A stretch of 64,000 nucleotides of DNA, from positions 82,878 through 146,877 of the forward strand of contig PMLV01000070.1 in NCBI GenBank assembly GCA_003160635.1, in the 5' to 3' direction. The position numbers and the translations under genes were made by a program. This DNA is from Acidimicrobiaceae bacterium (GTDB lineage Bacteria; Actinomycetota; Acidimicrobiia; Acidimicrobiales; RAAP-2). Positions 45,062 through 53,377 of the stretch are shown here, one piece after another. Within the stretch, counting starts at the first letter, position 1, and each line of letters begins with the position of its first letter. Under the pieces are notes generated by a model. The model worked only from the letters and a program-made list of their open reading frames with translations, had not been told where the DNA came from and searched no databases.

Positions 45062-47250
45062 TGCCAATAGCGGTGAGCGAAGAACACGAAGCGCTGCGCC
45101 TCGGTGTGGTGCGTTGGTTGCAGAATCACTGCCCACCCACCGAGCCGCGGGCGGCGGCCGAATCGACGACGGACGACCTTCCCCCGGTGTGGGAGAAGAT
45201 GGTTGCCCAAGGTTGGCTCGGGCTCCATGTGCCAGAGGCCGACGGTGGGCAAGGCTTCGGTCTGAGTGAACTTGCCGTCGTCCTCGAAGAGCTCGGGTAC
45301 GCCCTCTTCCCCGGCCCTGTCCTGCCCACCGTGGTGGCGGCAGCCGTGATCTCGCGGCACGGAAGTGCTGCGCAACGGGCCCGCTACCTGCCCGGTCTGT
45401 TGGACGGCTCCGCGCCCGCCGCGGTCGCCCTCGGCACCGAGTCGATCAGGCGGTCGGAGAGCGGCGCATCGCGGGTGAGCGGGTCACTGCGCCCCGTGCT
45501 CGGATTGGCGACGGCCTCCGTGCTGCTCGCGCCGATGGAGGAGGGTGGCTGGTGCGTGCTCGACCCTCGTGACGCCGACACGGCGTCCCTCCCCGCGCTC
45601 GATGCCACCCGGAGCCTCGGTCAGGCCGTGTTCACCGATGCCGCCCTCCCACCCGATGCGTTGCTGCCCGAGGTGACAACCGAGGAAGTGCGCAATCTGG
45701 CCTTGGTCATGGCGGCGGCCGAGGGAACCGGCGTGGCCCGCTGGTGCCTCGACACGGCGTCCGAGTACGCCAAGGTGCGCGTGCAGTTCGGCCGACCCAT
45801 CGGTCAATTCCAGGCGATCAAGCACGCCCTGGCCGACATGCTGGTCGCCGTGGAGCAGTGTGCCGCCGTCGCATGGGATGCCGCGACGGTGTGGAGCGGT
45901 GACAGCGCCGAAGGCGAACGGGCGCTCAGTGCGCAGGTGGCCGGAGCCCTCACCCTCGATGCAGCAGCGCACTGCGCCAAGCAGTGTGTCCAGATTCTCG
46001 GTGGCATCGGCTTCTCCTGGGAGCACGATGCCCACTTCTATCTGAAGCGGGCCATGGCCACCCGACTGCTCCTCGCCGGGGGCGAACGTCTCGAAGAGAA
46101 CGTGGCCCGGTTGGCCCTCGCGGGGAGCCGGCGCAGCCTCTCGGCCGATCTCCCGCCCGAAGCCGAAACCCGCCGGGCCGCGCTGCGGCCGTTGGTAGAG
46201 CAGGTGGCGGCGCAGGAAGGGGCGGCGCAGAGGGCGGCGCTGGTCGAGACAGGTCTGCTCATGCCCCACTGGCCGCCCCCATGGGGCCGCTCGGCGGATC
46301 CGTTGGACCAGTTGGTTCTGGACGAGGAGATGGCGGCGGCCGGCGTCTTCCGACCGCACCTCGCCGTGGGCGCCTGGGCGCTCCCGACCATCATCGCCTA
46401 CGGCACTGAAGAGCAACAGGAGCGGTGGGTGCGCCCGACGCTGCTCGGACAGCTTGCGTGGTGCCAACTCTTCAGCGAGCCCGGTGCCGGTTCGGACCTG
46501 GCCGCCTTGAGCACCCGGGCGGAGTCGGTCGAGGGCGGGTGGATCCTCAATGGCCAAAAGGTCTGGACCTCGCTGGCCATGCAGGCGGACTACGGGATCT
46601 GCCTGGCCCGTTCCGACCCGGACGCGTCCAAGCACGCCGGCATCACCTACTTCATCGTCGACATGCACACCGAAGGCATCGACATCCGGCCCCTGCGCGA
46701 GCTCACGGGCGCCGCCATGTTCAACGAGGTGTTCTTCACCGACGTCTTCGTGCCCGATGACGCGGTGATCGGGCAGCCCGGCGACGGTTGGCGCATCGGC
46801 CGCACCACACTGTCCAACGAGCGAGTGTCGATGTCGTCCGGAGCGGCGTTCGGCAACGGTGTCGAGTTGCTGCTGCGTACCGTCGAGCGTCGGGGAGCGG
46901 ACGATGCGCCGGTGCGATTGGCCGAGCTCGGGCACCTTCTGGTCGAAGCACAATCCCTCGCCGTCCTGAGCCTCCGCTCGACCTTGCGCACGCTGTCCGG
47001 GGTCGATCCGGGAAGCGGGGCCAGCGTCCGCAAGCTCCTCGGGGTCGAGCATGAGCAGCGCGTGCAGGAGATGGGCATGGCGCTGTACGGGGCGGATGGT
47101 GCTGTCCTCGACGGCGAGGCACAACGGTGGGAGGAGGGGTTCCTGTCCACCCGGTGCCTGACCATCGCGGGCGGGACCAGCGAGGTGCAGCGCAATGTCA
47201 TCGCCGAGCGCATGCTCGGGCAACCGCGGGATCCTGAGCCCGGTCAATGA
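45061..47250 (+). CDS. Fused two-domain acyl-CoA dehydrogenase (FadE34/ChsE3-like)
   Basis: This 729-residue protein combines a small-subunit-like domain (about 1-370, ending around 'CVQILGGIGFSWEHDAHFYLKR') with a full dehydrogenase domain. The second domain has 'CQLFSEPGAGSDLAAL', 'WILNGQKVWTS', 'KHAGITYFIVDM' and 'CLTIAGGTSEVQRNVIAERMLG'. It mirrors M. tuberculosis FadE34 (ChsE3), which oxidises a steroid side-chain acyl-CoA. It probably feeds the Ltp2-like aldolase pathway. The protein is intact, whereas its paralog at 16204-18253 is broken. Start by overlap with the ferredoxin stop. Confidence 0.9.
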   Translation: MPIAVSEEHEALRLGVVRWLQNHCPPTEPRAAAESTTDDLPPVWEKMVAQGWLGLHVPEADGGQGFGLSELAVVLEELGYALFPGPVLPTVVAAAVISRHGSAAQRARYLPGLLDGSAPAAVALGTESIRRSESGASRVSGSLRPVLGLATASVLLAPMEEGGWCVLDPRDADTASLPALDATRSLGQAVFTDAALPPDALLPEVTTEEVRNLALVMAAAEGTGVARWCLDTASEYAKVRVQFGRPIGQFQAIKHALADMLVAVEQCAAVAWDAATVWSGDSAEGERALSAQVAGALTLDAAAHCAKQCVQILGGIGFSWEHDAHFYLKRAMATRLLLAGGERLEENVARLALAGSRRSLSADLPPEAETRRAALRPLVEQVAAQEGAAQRAALVETGLLMPHWPPPWGRSADPLDQLVLDEEMAAAGVFRPHLAVGAWALPTIIAYGTEEQQERWVRPTLLGQLAWCQLFSEPGAGSDLAALSTRAESVEGGWILNGQKVWTSLAMQADYGICLARSDPDASKHAGITYFIVDMHTEGIDIRPLRELTGAAMFNEVFFTDVFVPDDAVIGQPGDGWRIGRTTLSNERVSMSSGAAFGNGVELLLRTVERRGADDAPVRLAELGHLLVEAQSLAVLSLRSTLRTLSGVDPGSGASVRKLLGVEHEQRVQEMGMALYGADGAVLDGEAQRWEEGFLSTRCLTIAGGTSEVQRNVIAERMLGQPRDPEPGQ

Positions 47251-47309
47251 GGCGTCCGCGTTCGCCGGCACGGCCGACACCAGGGTGGGATCGGGGACTC
47301 GCCGCGCTC

Positions 47310-47323
47310 TGACACGCGTGTCA
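47310..47323. promoter_or_regulatory. 14-bp perfect palindrome, probable repressor operator
   Basis: TGACACGCGTGTCA is a perfect palindrome in the 160-base gap before the aldehyde dehydrogenase. It is followed directly by CATAGT (from 47322), which could be the -10 element, so a bound repressor would block transcription of 47411. It differs from the palindrome at 42267. Confidence 0.6.
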
Positions 47324-47410
47324 TAGTTGGTCCGTTCGGGGCCTGCGTCCCGCAGCGGGGCACGACAGGGGTCGAGTGAGCGCTCGACCTCCCAGGGGGG
47401 TGAATTGTCG

Positions 47411-48925
47411 ATGGCAATGTCCGTACTCGAGCATCGTGACCAGCTGAACGTACAGCCGGGGCATCTCTTCATCGATGGAGCATGGAGCGACGCATCCGAC
47501 GGGGGCACCTGGGAACAGAAGAATCCGGCCACCAACGAGGTGGTGACGACATTTGCCATCGGCACGGCGGCCGACGTCGATCGCGCCGTCCTGGCTGCAC
47601 GCCGGGCATTTGACGAGGGCCCCTGGCCCCGGCTCACCGCCAAGGAGCGGAAGAAGTACTTCAGCCGGCTGGTTGCCCTGATCACCGAGCACGGGGACGA
47701 GCTCAACAACTTGCAGACACTCGAGATGGGCATGCCCATTGCGTTCTCGTCCCTGCCGGTCGTCTCGAGCGAAATGGCGGCGGGCGTCTTCGACCACCAC
47801 GCGGGCTGGATCGACAAGATCTGCGGGTCGACCTACCCGACCTACGAGACCAGTCCGACCGGGGGCGACGTGCAGATCATGAGCTTCCGCGAGCCGGTCG
47901 GCGTGGTGGCCGCCATCATCCCGTGGAACGCCCCGATGATGCTGTTCGCCCAGAAGGTGGCGCCCGCTCTGGCCACCGGCTGCACCGTTGTCGTCAAGCC
48001 TTCGGAATTCGCCGTGCTCACGTCGCTGAAGCTCATGGCCCTGATCGAGGAGGCGGGCTTTCCGCCCGGAGTGGTCAACCTTGTGGCCGGGCCGGGCAAT
48101 CCCACCGGCGAAGCCCTCATCACCCACCCCGGCGTCGACAAGGTCACCTTCACGGGAAGCCGAGCCGTGGGCAAGCGCATCCTCGAGGCGAGCGGTGACA
48201 CCATCAAGAGGGTCACCCTCGAACTGGGCGGCAAGTCGCCCAGCATCGTGTTCGAGGATGCCCCCAGTGTCGAAGGCGCGGCCATGATGGCCATGGGCAT
48301 GGTCTCGATGGGCATCTCGGGCCAGGGTTGCGTGTGCCAGACCAGATCCCTGGTACAGCGCAGCGTGTACGACGCCTTCGTGAACGCCGCGGCGTCATTG
48401 GTCGGCATGGTGCAGTTCGGCGACCCCTTCGACGCCGCCACTACCTCGAGCGCCATCATCAACGCGCGCCAGCTCGATCGCATACTCGGCTTCATCGACA
48501 AGGCGCCGTCGCAAGGGGCTCGCCTCGTGGCGGGGGGCGATCGTCCCGGCGGCGATCTGGCCCAGGGCAACTTCGTGAACCCGACGTTGTTCGCCGATGT
48601 CGACAATTCCATGTCGATCGCACGGGAGGAAGTCTTCGGACCGGTACTCGTCGCCATGCCCTTCGACGACGAGGCGCACGCCATCGCACTGGCCAATGAC
48701 ACCGAGTACGGGTTGGGCGCAGGCGTGTACACCACCAACATCGCGCGCGCCTTCCGGGTGGCCAAGGCGGTCCGGGCCGGGACGGTCGGGATCAACGAGT
48801 ACACCGTGTGGCCGAACGCGCCCTTCGGAGGGTACAAGCAATCAGGCTTGGGACGCGAAGGGGGATGGGGCAGCATCGAGGCGTTCACCGAGACCAAGTC
48901 GGTCATCGTCGGACTGTCGGACTGA
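47411..48925 (+). CDS. Aldehyde dehydrogenase (NAD(P)-dependent)
   Basis: This 504-residue ALDH has 'PWNAPMMLF', 'KPSEFAVLTS', the coenzyme loop 'FTGSRAVGKRI', the general-base Glu in 'LELGGKSP', the nucleophilic Cys in 'GQGCVCQ' and the C-terminal 'EEVFGPVL'. It oxidises an aldehyde to an acid, perhaps one released by the monooxygenase/aldolase steps. ATG 47411 follows a GGGGGG stretch; the frame extends to 47327 without likely starts. A palindrome upstream suggests its own repressor. It lies 18 bases before a broken ligase gene. Confidence 0.92.
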   Translation: MAMSVLEHRDQLNVQPGHLFIDGAWSDASDGGTWEQKNPATNEVVTTFAIGTAADVDRAVLAARRAFDEGPWPRLTAKERKKYFSRLVALITEHGDELNNLQTLEMGMPIAFSSLPVVSSEMAAGVFDHHAGWIDKICGSTYPTYETSPTGGDVQIMSFREPVGVVAAIIPWNAPMMLFAQKVAPALATGCTVVVKPSEFAVLTSLKLMALIEEAGFPPGVVNLVAGPGNPTGEALITHPGVDKVTFTGSRAVGKRILEASGDTIKRVTLELGGKSPSIVFEDAPSVEGAAMMAMGMVSMGISGQGCVCQTRSLVQRSVYDAFVNAAASLVGMVQFGDPFDAATTSSAIINARQLDRILGFIDKAPSQGARLVAGGDRPGGDLAQGNFVNPTLFADVDNSMSIAREEVFGPVLVAMPFDDEAHAIALANDTEYGLGAGVYTTNIARAFRVAKAVRAGTVGINEYTVWPNAPFGGYKQSGLGREGGWGSIEAFTETKSVIVGLSD

Positions 48926-48943
48926 ACGCGACGGACGATCGAC

Positions 48944-49288
48944 ATGCTGGTCGAGACTGCGGTCGAGGCAGCACGGCGCTTCGGGGACCGGCCCGCCTTC
49001 GTCACCGACGAGGGATTGTCGCTCGGTTACGCAGAGTTCGATCGCATCTGTGACGAGACCGCGGTGGGGCTGGCGGAGCTCGGGGTGGCGCAGGGAGACG
49101 TGGTCGCACTCGCACTCCCGCCGACGCCCGAGCATTTCATCGCCTACCTCGCCGCGGCCAAGCTCGGGGCCGTCACCGCCGGGGTGAATCCGAAGCTGGT
49201 GGCGAGCGAGCGCGAGGACGACGTGGGGCCCGGGCCGGCGCACCTAGGTTGCAATTCGGTTGCCCGTGCCCGTTTTGGCTGGTTCTGA
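48944..49288 (+). pseudogene. Truncated AMP-forming acyl-CoA synthetase (N-terminal fragment)
   Basis: The first roughly 88 residues are the start of an ANL ligase: 'ETAVEAARRFGDRPAF', 'GLAELGVAQGDVVAL', 'AYLAAAKLGAVTAGVNPKL'. After 'ASERE' the similarity ends, and about 26 unrelated residues lead to a stop at 49288. All catalytic motifs (P-loop, A8, A10) are absent, so this cannot be an active ligase. The break lies about 100 bases before the cyclic-di-GMP riboswitch, so a deletion or insertion probably joined unrelated DNA here. Confidence 0.8.
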
Positions 49289-49321
49289 ACCTTTTCTGCC
49301 AGGTCTTCGGGGCATACTCTG

Positions 49322-49400
49322 ACCACAAAGGCAAACCCCTCGCGAGGGGGGGACGCAAAGCTACGGGACTCTCTGAGTGAGCCGGGTTGCCGGAATGGAT
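49322..49400 (+). ncRNA. Cyclic-di-GMP-I (GEMM) riboswitch
   Basis: The conserved GEMM-I core is clear: 'GGCAAACC', a six-pair stem CCCCTC/GGGGGG closed by a GCGA tetraloop, then 'GACGCAAAGC', and further on 'GAGCCGGGTTGCC'. The order and spacing match the class I aptamer (for example Vc2). The GGCAA (49330) and TTGCC (49387) strands face each other. A downstream hairpin, CGGAATGG/CCATTTCCG (49391-49418), reuses the 3' end of the aptamer and could be the switch. It lies just before the secreted protein at 49464, which it should control in response to c-di-GMP. Whether it turns the gene on or off is not determinable. Confidence 0.93.
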
Positions 49401-49463
49401 TCTTTTCGACCATTTCCGTGATTGCCGTCTTTCCCAGCGTCCCCGGGAGGACGTGTGGGGCGG

Positions 49464-50960
49464 ATGGGACGGACACGAGATGGGCGGTCGCTGACACCCG
49501 CTATAGGTGGGCTGGCGGTTGCCGCGATCGCGTGTGCGGCTGTCATCGGCGGCGGGCTGTCGCTCCCGGCCGGGGCAGCGGGCATCCTTCCGCCGAACAA
49601 CCCTCCGAGCGATATCGCGCCGAGCAGCAGCGACTACCTCACATCGATCGACTCGGCCCGGGCGCAGGAGGGCGTCGGCCCCCTCAACATCTCCGAGGCG
49701 ACGCTGTCGAGCCTTCCCGTTCCCGAGCAAGCATTTATCGTCGTCAACGACGAACGTATCGACCGGGGCCTTCCGGCGATCAGCGACATGACCTCCCAAC
49801 TCAACGCGGATGCGCAACAAGGGGCAGATGGCGGAGTCGATCCCGCTTTTCCCAGCTCGCTCGGCGGAGGCAGCCAGATGAGCTGGGGTGGTTCGATTTG
49901 GGCCGGCGGGCTGGCGTCGGTGTTCGAAGCCGATTTCTACTGGATGTACTCAGATGGCTATGGCGGCGTGCAGGGCCAGACGACGAATTCGAGCTGTTCC
50001 CCCCGCTCACCCGGCGGCTGCTGGGGTCACCGCGACATCATCCTGCACGAGTTCAGTTCGTGTGGCACTGGCGCGCCGACGATTTCGATGGGTGCGGCAT
50101 TCTCGTCGACCGGATCCCCGGGCGGCTCGCTGGCCGTGCAGTTGGTCGGCACCTGCGGCCCCCCACCCGCCGGCATCACCCTGACGTGGAATCAGGTCGT
50201 CGACAGCGTTCTCACGCCACCGCACATCATCGGCATTGCCACCCTTACGGACGGCCTCGGGTATTGGGAGGCCGAGTCGAACGGTGACGTCGCGGCCTTC
50301 GGCGCAGCCCAGAATTACGGGTCCCTCGTGAACGTCCCACTCAACTCGCCCATCGTCGGGATCACCGCCACCCCGGACGGGCAGGGGTACTGGCTGGTGG
50401 CCGCCGACGGCGGCATCTTCACCTTCGGTGACGCAGCGTTCTTCGGCAGTACGGGGGCGCTCCGCCTCGTCGCACCCATCGTCGGCATGGCCTCGACCCC
50501 GGACGGGCAGGGGTACTGGCTGGTGGCCGCCGACGGCGGCATCTTCAGCTTCGGTGACGCCACGTTCTACGGCAGCATGGGTGGCATCGCCCTCAATCAG
50601 CCGATTGTCGGTATGGCAGCCGATTCGGTGACCGGCGGGTACTGGCTGGTGGCCGCCGACGGCGGCATCTTCAGCTTCAATGCCCCCTTCTTCGGGAGCA
50701 CCGGGGCGCTGCACCTCGTCCAGCCCATCGTCGGGATGGAGGCACTTCCCGACGGCCAGGGCTACCGGTTCGAAGCGGCCGACGGGGGTGTGTTCGATTT
50801 CGGCCAGGCGACCTTTGCCGGTTCCATGGGCGGTCACGCGCTGGTGGCACCCGTCGTGGGGATGGCGGCGGACCAGGCCACCGGCGGGTACTGGCTGGTG
50901 GCCGCCGACGGCGGCATCTTCGGCTTCGGCGATGCGGCGTACTACGGGCGGATCAGCTGA
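49464..50960 (+). CDS. Secreted CAP-like protein with six C-terminal 42-residue repeats
   Basis: A signal peptide (charged 'RTRDGR', hydrophobic 'GGLAVAAIACAAVIGGG', AxA-like site 'PAGAAG') is followed by a CAP/SCP-like domain. That domain has 'VVNDERIDRGLPAI', 'GCWGHRDIIL', and cysteines that could pair. From about residue 245 come six repeats of the form P-IVGM-x-TPDGQGYWLVAADGGIFxFGDAxFYGSxG, probably a beta-propeller or solenoid for binding or adhesion. The c-di-GMP riboswitch upstream suggests a surface or attachment role. ATG 49464 is used; GTG 49455 behind GGGAGG and TTG 49422 are alternatives in frame. Confidence 0.85.
   Translation: MGRTRDGRSLTPAIGGLAVAAIACAAVIGGGLSLPAGAAGILPPNNPPSDIAPSSSDYLTSIDSARAQEGVGPLNISEATLSSLPVPEQAFIVVNDERIDRGLPAISDMTSQLNADAQQGADGGVDPAFPSSLGGGSQMSWGGSIWAGGLASVFEADFYWMYSDGYGGVQGQTTNSSCSPRSPGGCWGHRDIILHEFSSCGTGAPTISMGAAFSSTGSPGGSLAVQLVGTCGPPPAGITLTWNQVVDSVLTPPHIIGIATLTDGLGYWEAESNGDVAAFGAAQNYGSLVNVPLNSPIVGITATPDGQGYWLVAADGGIFTFGDAAFFGSTGALRLVAPIVGMASTPDGQGYWLVAADGGIFSFGDATFYGSMGGIALNQPIVGMAADSVTGGYWLVAADGGIFSFNAPFFGSTGALHLVQPIVGMEALPDGQGYRFEAADGGVFDFGQATFAGSMGGHALVAPVVGMAADQATGGYWLVAADGGIFGFGDAAYYGRIS
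50224..50955 (+). repeat. Six tandem 42-codon repeats in the secreted protein
   Basis: The unit is about 126 bases. Units 2 and 3 are nearly identical at the DNA level: the segment beginning GGACGGGCAGGGGTACTGG starts at 50375 and again at 50501. Unit 4 is shortened by one residue, and unit 5 is divergent (GYRFEAADGG). Identity at the base level indicates recent duplication or gene conversion. Confidence 0.85.
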
Positions 50961-50984
50961 CGCTGTCGCACCAGATATGACTGG

Positions 50985-51027
50985 CACCTTTGATCGCCAC
51001 CTTTGATCGCCACCTTTGATCGCCACC
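50985..51027. repeat. 13-bp tandem repeat, 3.3 copies
   Basis: CACCTTTGATCGC is repeated three times head to tail (50985-51023) plus CACC, in the gap after the secreted protein gene. No function is evident. It is a likely slippage or variable-number site. Confidence 0.8.
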
Positions 51028-51067
51028 AGCGCCAGCGCGTGAGGATCCGGCACGCTACCGTAGCCCG

Positions 51068-51631
51068 ATGCCCGTCTGGTTGACCGAACGCGAGTACCTC
51101 GTTCTCCGGGCGGCGTGTGCGCAGATGATGCCCTCCGATCAGGGGGCGCCGGGAGCAGAAGAAGCGGGAGTGGCTGACTACATCGACACCCTGTTGGGCG
51201 CGTTCACGTTCGATCCGCCACGGATCTGGGCCGGTGGTCCGACGTCGGGTCGCAAGGGCGGTGAGGCGGGATTCATCAACTTCCATTCCTTGAGCACATT
51301 GGATGAGTTGGCGTGGCGCATGCGCATTGAGGGATCACTCGGCCTTCCCGAGCGCGGATTCAACGGTCCCGTTGTCGGGCTGCAGGAGAAGTACCGGCAG
51401 GGGTTGGCCGCCCTCGGCGCCGACTTCGCAGAGGTCGACGGAGCAGAGCAGGAGCGACGCTTGCGGGCCGACGAAGGATTCTGCGACCTCTTGTACGGGC
51501 ACTGCTGCGAAGGGATGTACGGGGCCCCCGAGTACGGGGGGAATCGGGACGGCATCGGGTGGGCCTACATCGGAAGGGACGGGGACGTGCAGCCACGCGG
51601 CTACAGCGATGAGGACGTATCGGGACCATGA
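51068..51631 (+). CDS. Gluconate 2-dehydrogenase subunit 3-like protein
   Basis: This 187-residue protein has the subunit-3 pattern: 'LTEREYLVLRAACAQMMPSD', 'GVADYIDTLLGAF', and an acidic C-terminal part with 'EGMYGAPEYGGNRDGIGWAYIG'. In gluconate dehydrogenase and related GMC complexes this small subunit helps the flavin subunit mature. No twin-arginine signal is seen, unlike many homologs, so the complex may be cytoplasmic. Its TGA overlaps the ATG of the GMC oxidoreductase (ATGA), so the two are co-translated. Confidence 0.85.
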   Translation: MPVWLTEREYLVLRAACAQMMPSDQGAPGAEEAGVADYIDTLLGAFTFDPPRIWAGGPTSGRKGGEAGFINFHSLSTLDELAWRMRIEGSLGLPERGFNGPVVGLQEKYRQGLAALGADFAEVDGAEQERRLRADEGFCDLLYGHCCEGMYGAPEYGGNRDGIGWAYIGRDGDVQPRGYSDEDVSGP

Positions 51632-53286
51632 CCGACGCCATCATCATCGGCTCCGGGCCCGGGGGATCGACCGCGGCCGAGGTTCTGACGCGCGCCGGGT
51701 GGTCCGTCGTGATCATGGAGAAGGGACGTAACCACCTTCTCGATCCCAGCGATCTGACCAAGCCCGCTTCGGACTACTCCAACGACGAGATCAAGTTCAT
51801 GGTGCGTCACTTCTTGGGGCCTGATCCTCTCATCGAACCCCGCGCCTTTCGTCGTTCGGCGGACGAGGGTGAGCACACCCACGTGGGTGAGGTGAATTCC
51901 ATCCCCACCACGGTGGGCGGCGGTGGGACGCATGCCGACGGGAAGGTGCCGCGCTTCCGGGAAGAGGATTTCAGGCTGTTGTCCACCTACGGGCCACAGG
52001 AAGACGCGCATGTCGCCGATTGGCCCTTGACGTACGACGAGCTCGAGCCTTTCTACACGGAAGTGGAGAAGGCGATCGGCGTGTCCGGCCGGGCCGGGGC
52101 GAACCCTTTCGCAGCGTGGCGCTCTGGCCCGTACCCGATGCCGCCGGGCGCCCCGATGTACGGCGCCGTCCTGTCGGCCGCGGCGGCGGAGCGCGTGGGA
52201 CTGCATCCTTACGAGGCCCCGACGGCAGCCAACAGCATTGCCTATGACGGCCGGCCCGCCTGCAACAACTGCGGCTTCTGCGCTTTTTACGGCTGCCCGA
52301 TTCACGCCAAGGGCGATCCGGTGGCGCTCCTGACAAAGACCATGGCCACCGGCCGGGCCGAGCTGATGGCCGAGACGTACGTCTCGCGCATTCGCATCGA
52401 GGGACGGCGAGCCACCGGTGTCGACTACATCGGGCCCGATGGGGTCGAGCGCTCGATGGATGCCGGGGTGGTGATCGTGGCCGGAGGGGCGATCGAGACG
52501 CCACGGCTCCTGCTCCAGTCGGGACTGGAGCACCCCGCCCTCGGGCGCCACCTGATGGTGCACTTCCAGACCATCATGGTCGGGCACTTCAAGGATCTGC
52601 GCCTGCATCCGCACAAGGGTCGTTCCGTCACGCACGTCCACGATGACGCCATGATCCAAGATGATCGTGCGCGCGCCGCCGCAGCCGAGGCGAACCTTCC
52701 GTGGATCCGTGGTGGGCTGGTGGAGCACGCGGGGGGTGGGTTTCCCATCGGTGAGGCCCGCCATTTGCCCTGGGGCCGTGCTCACGCGCCCGCCATGCGG
52801 GACGCCCAGATGAGCGAGCACATGTGGGTCTTCATCATGCAGGGTGAGGACCTCCCGTATCCGACCAACGCCGTCGATCTCAGTCCCTCGATCCGCGACG
52901 CCCGGGGCTTTCCGGTGGCCCGCATCACCTACAAGCCGGGACGCCATGAGCTCGCGGCGTCGAAGCACCATGGAGGGATCCTGCAATCAGTGCTCGAGGA
53001 GATGGGGGCTGACTGGACGATCCACACCTCGTCGCCAGGTGTCCCCGAGTTCGGTGACAGGGCCTCACGCATACCGGAGAGTCGCCACGTGATCGGCACG
53101 GCGCGCATGGGCGACGACCCGGCCACCTCGGTCGTCGACCGCTGGAGCCGCGTGCACACGTTGGACAATCTCGTCATCGCCGACTCGTCGGTGTTCGTCA
53201 CGTCCACCGGATACGGACCCACCCTGACGCTGGTCGCGCTAGCCGCCCGGGCCGCCCATCACCTGGCCGGGACGGCACCCGGCTGA
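51628..53286 (+). CDS. GMC-type FAD oxidoreductase
   Basis: This 552-residue GMC flavoprotein has the N-terminal FAD motif 'GSGPGGSTAAEVLTRAGW' and 'GEVNSIPTTVGGGGTHADG'. A cysteine cluster 'CNNCGFCAFYGCP' (residues about 211-223) follows, then the C-terminal 'HVIGTARMGDDPATSVVD' and 'STGYGPTLTLVALAARAA', with the usual active-site His before GTARMG. It oxidises an alcohol or sugar-type substrate. The partner is the small subunit just upstream. No cytochrome c subunit is visible, so the electron acceptor is unknown. Confidence 0.9.
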   Translation: MTDAIIIGSGPGGSTAAEVLTRAGWSVVIMEKGRNHLLDPSDLTKPASDYSNDEIKFMVRHFLGPDPLIEPRAFRRSADEGEHTHVGEVNSIPTTVGGGGTHADGKVPRFREEDFRLLSTYGPQEDAHVADWPLTYDELEPFYTEVEKAIGVSGRAGANPFAAWRSGPYPMPPGAPMYGAVLSAAAAERVGLHPYEAPTAANSIAYDGRPACNNCGFCAFYGCPIHAKGDPVALLTKTMATGRAELMAETYVSRIRIEGRRATGVDYIGPDGVERSMDAGVVIVAGGAIETPRLLLQSGLEHPALGRHLMVHFQTIMVGHFKDLRLHPHKGRSVTHVHDDAMIQDDRARAAAAEANLPWIRGGLVEHAGGGFPIGEARHLPWGRAHAPAMRDAQMSEHMWVFIMQGEDLPYPTNAVDLSPSIRDARGFPVARITYKPGRHELAASKHHGGILQSVLEEMGADWTIHTSSPGVPEFGDRASRIPESRHVIGTARMGDDPATSVVDRWSRVHTLDNLVIADSSVFVTSTGYGPTLTLVALAARAAHHLAGTAPG

Positions 53287-53377
53287 GCGCCGCACGCCGA
53301 GTCCCCGAATCGCTCTCGCCGATGTCGGCGCTACAGTCCCTATCCGACCTGGCGCCAACGAGTGAAGGGAGCAATCG

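Noticed and set aside
45484-47817. 777-codon minus-strand open frame
   Set aside because: It is antisense to the fused dehydrogenase and the start of the aldehyde dehydrogenase; low-complexity Arg/His-rich product and no domain.
50985-51027. Possible CRISPR-like array
   Set aside because: Repeats are 13 bases and directly abut with no spacers; no cas genes in the window.
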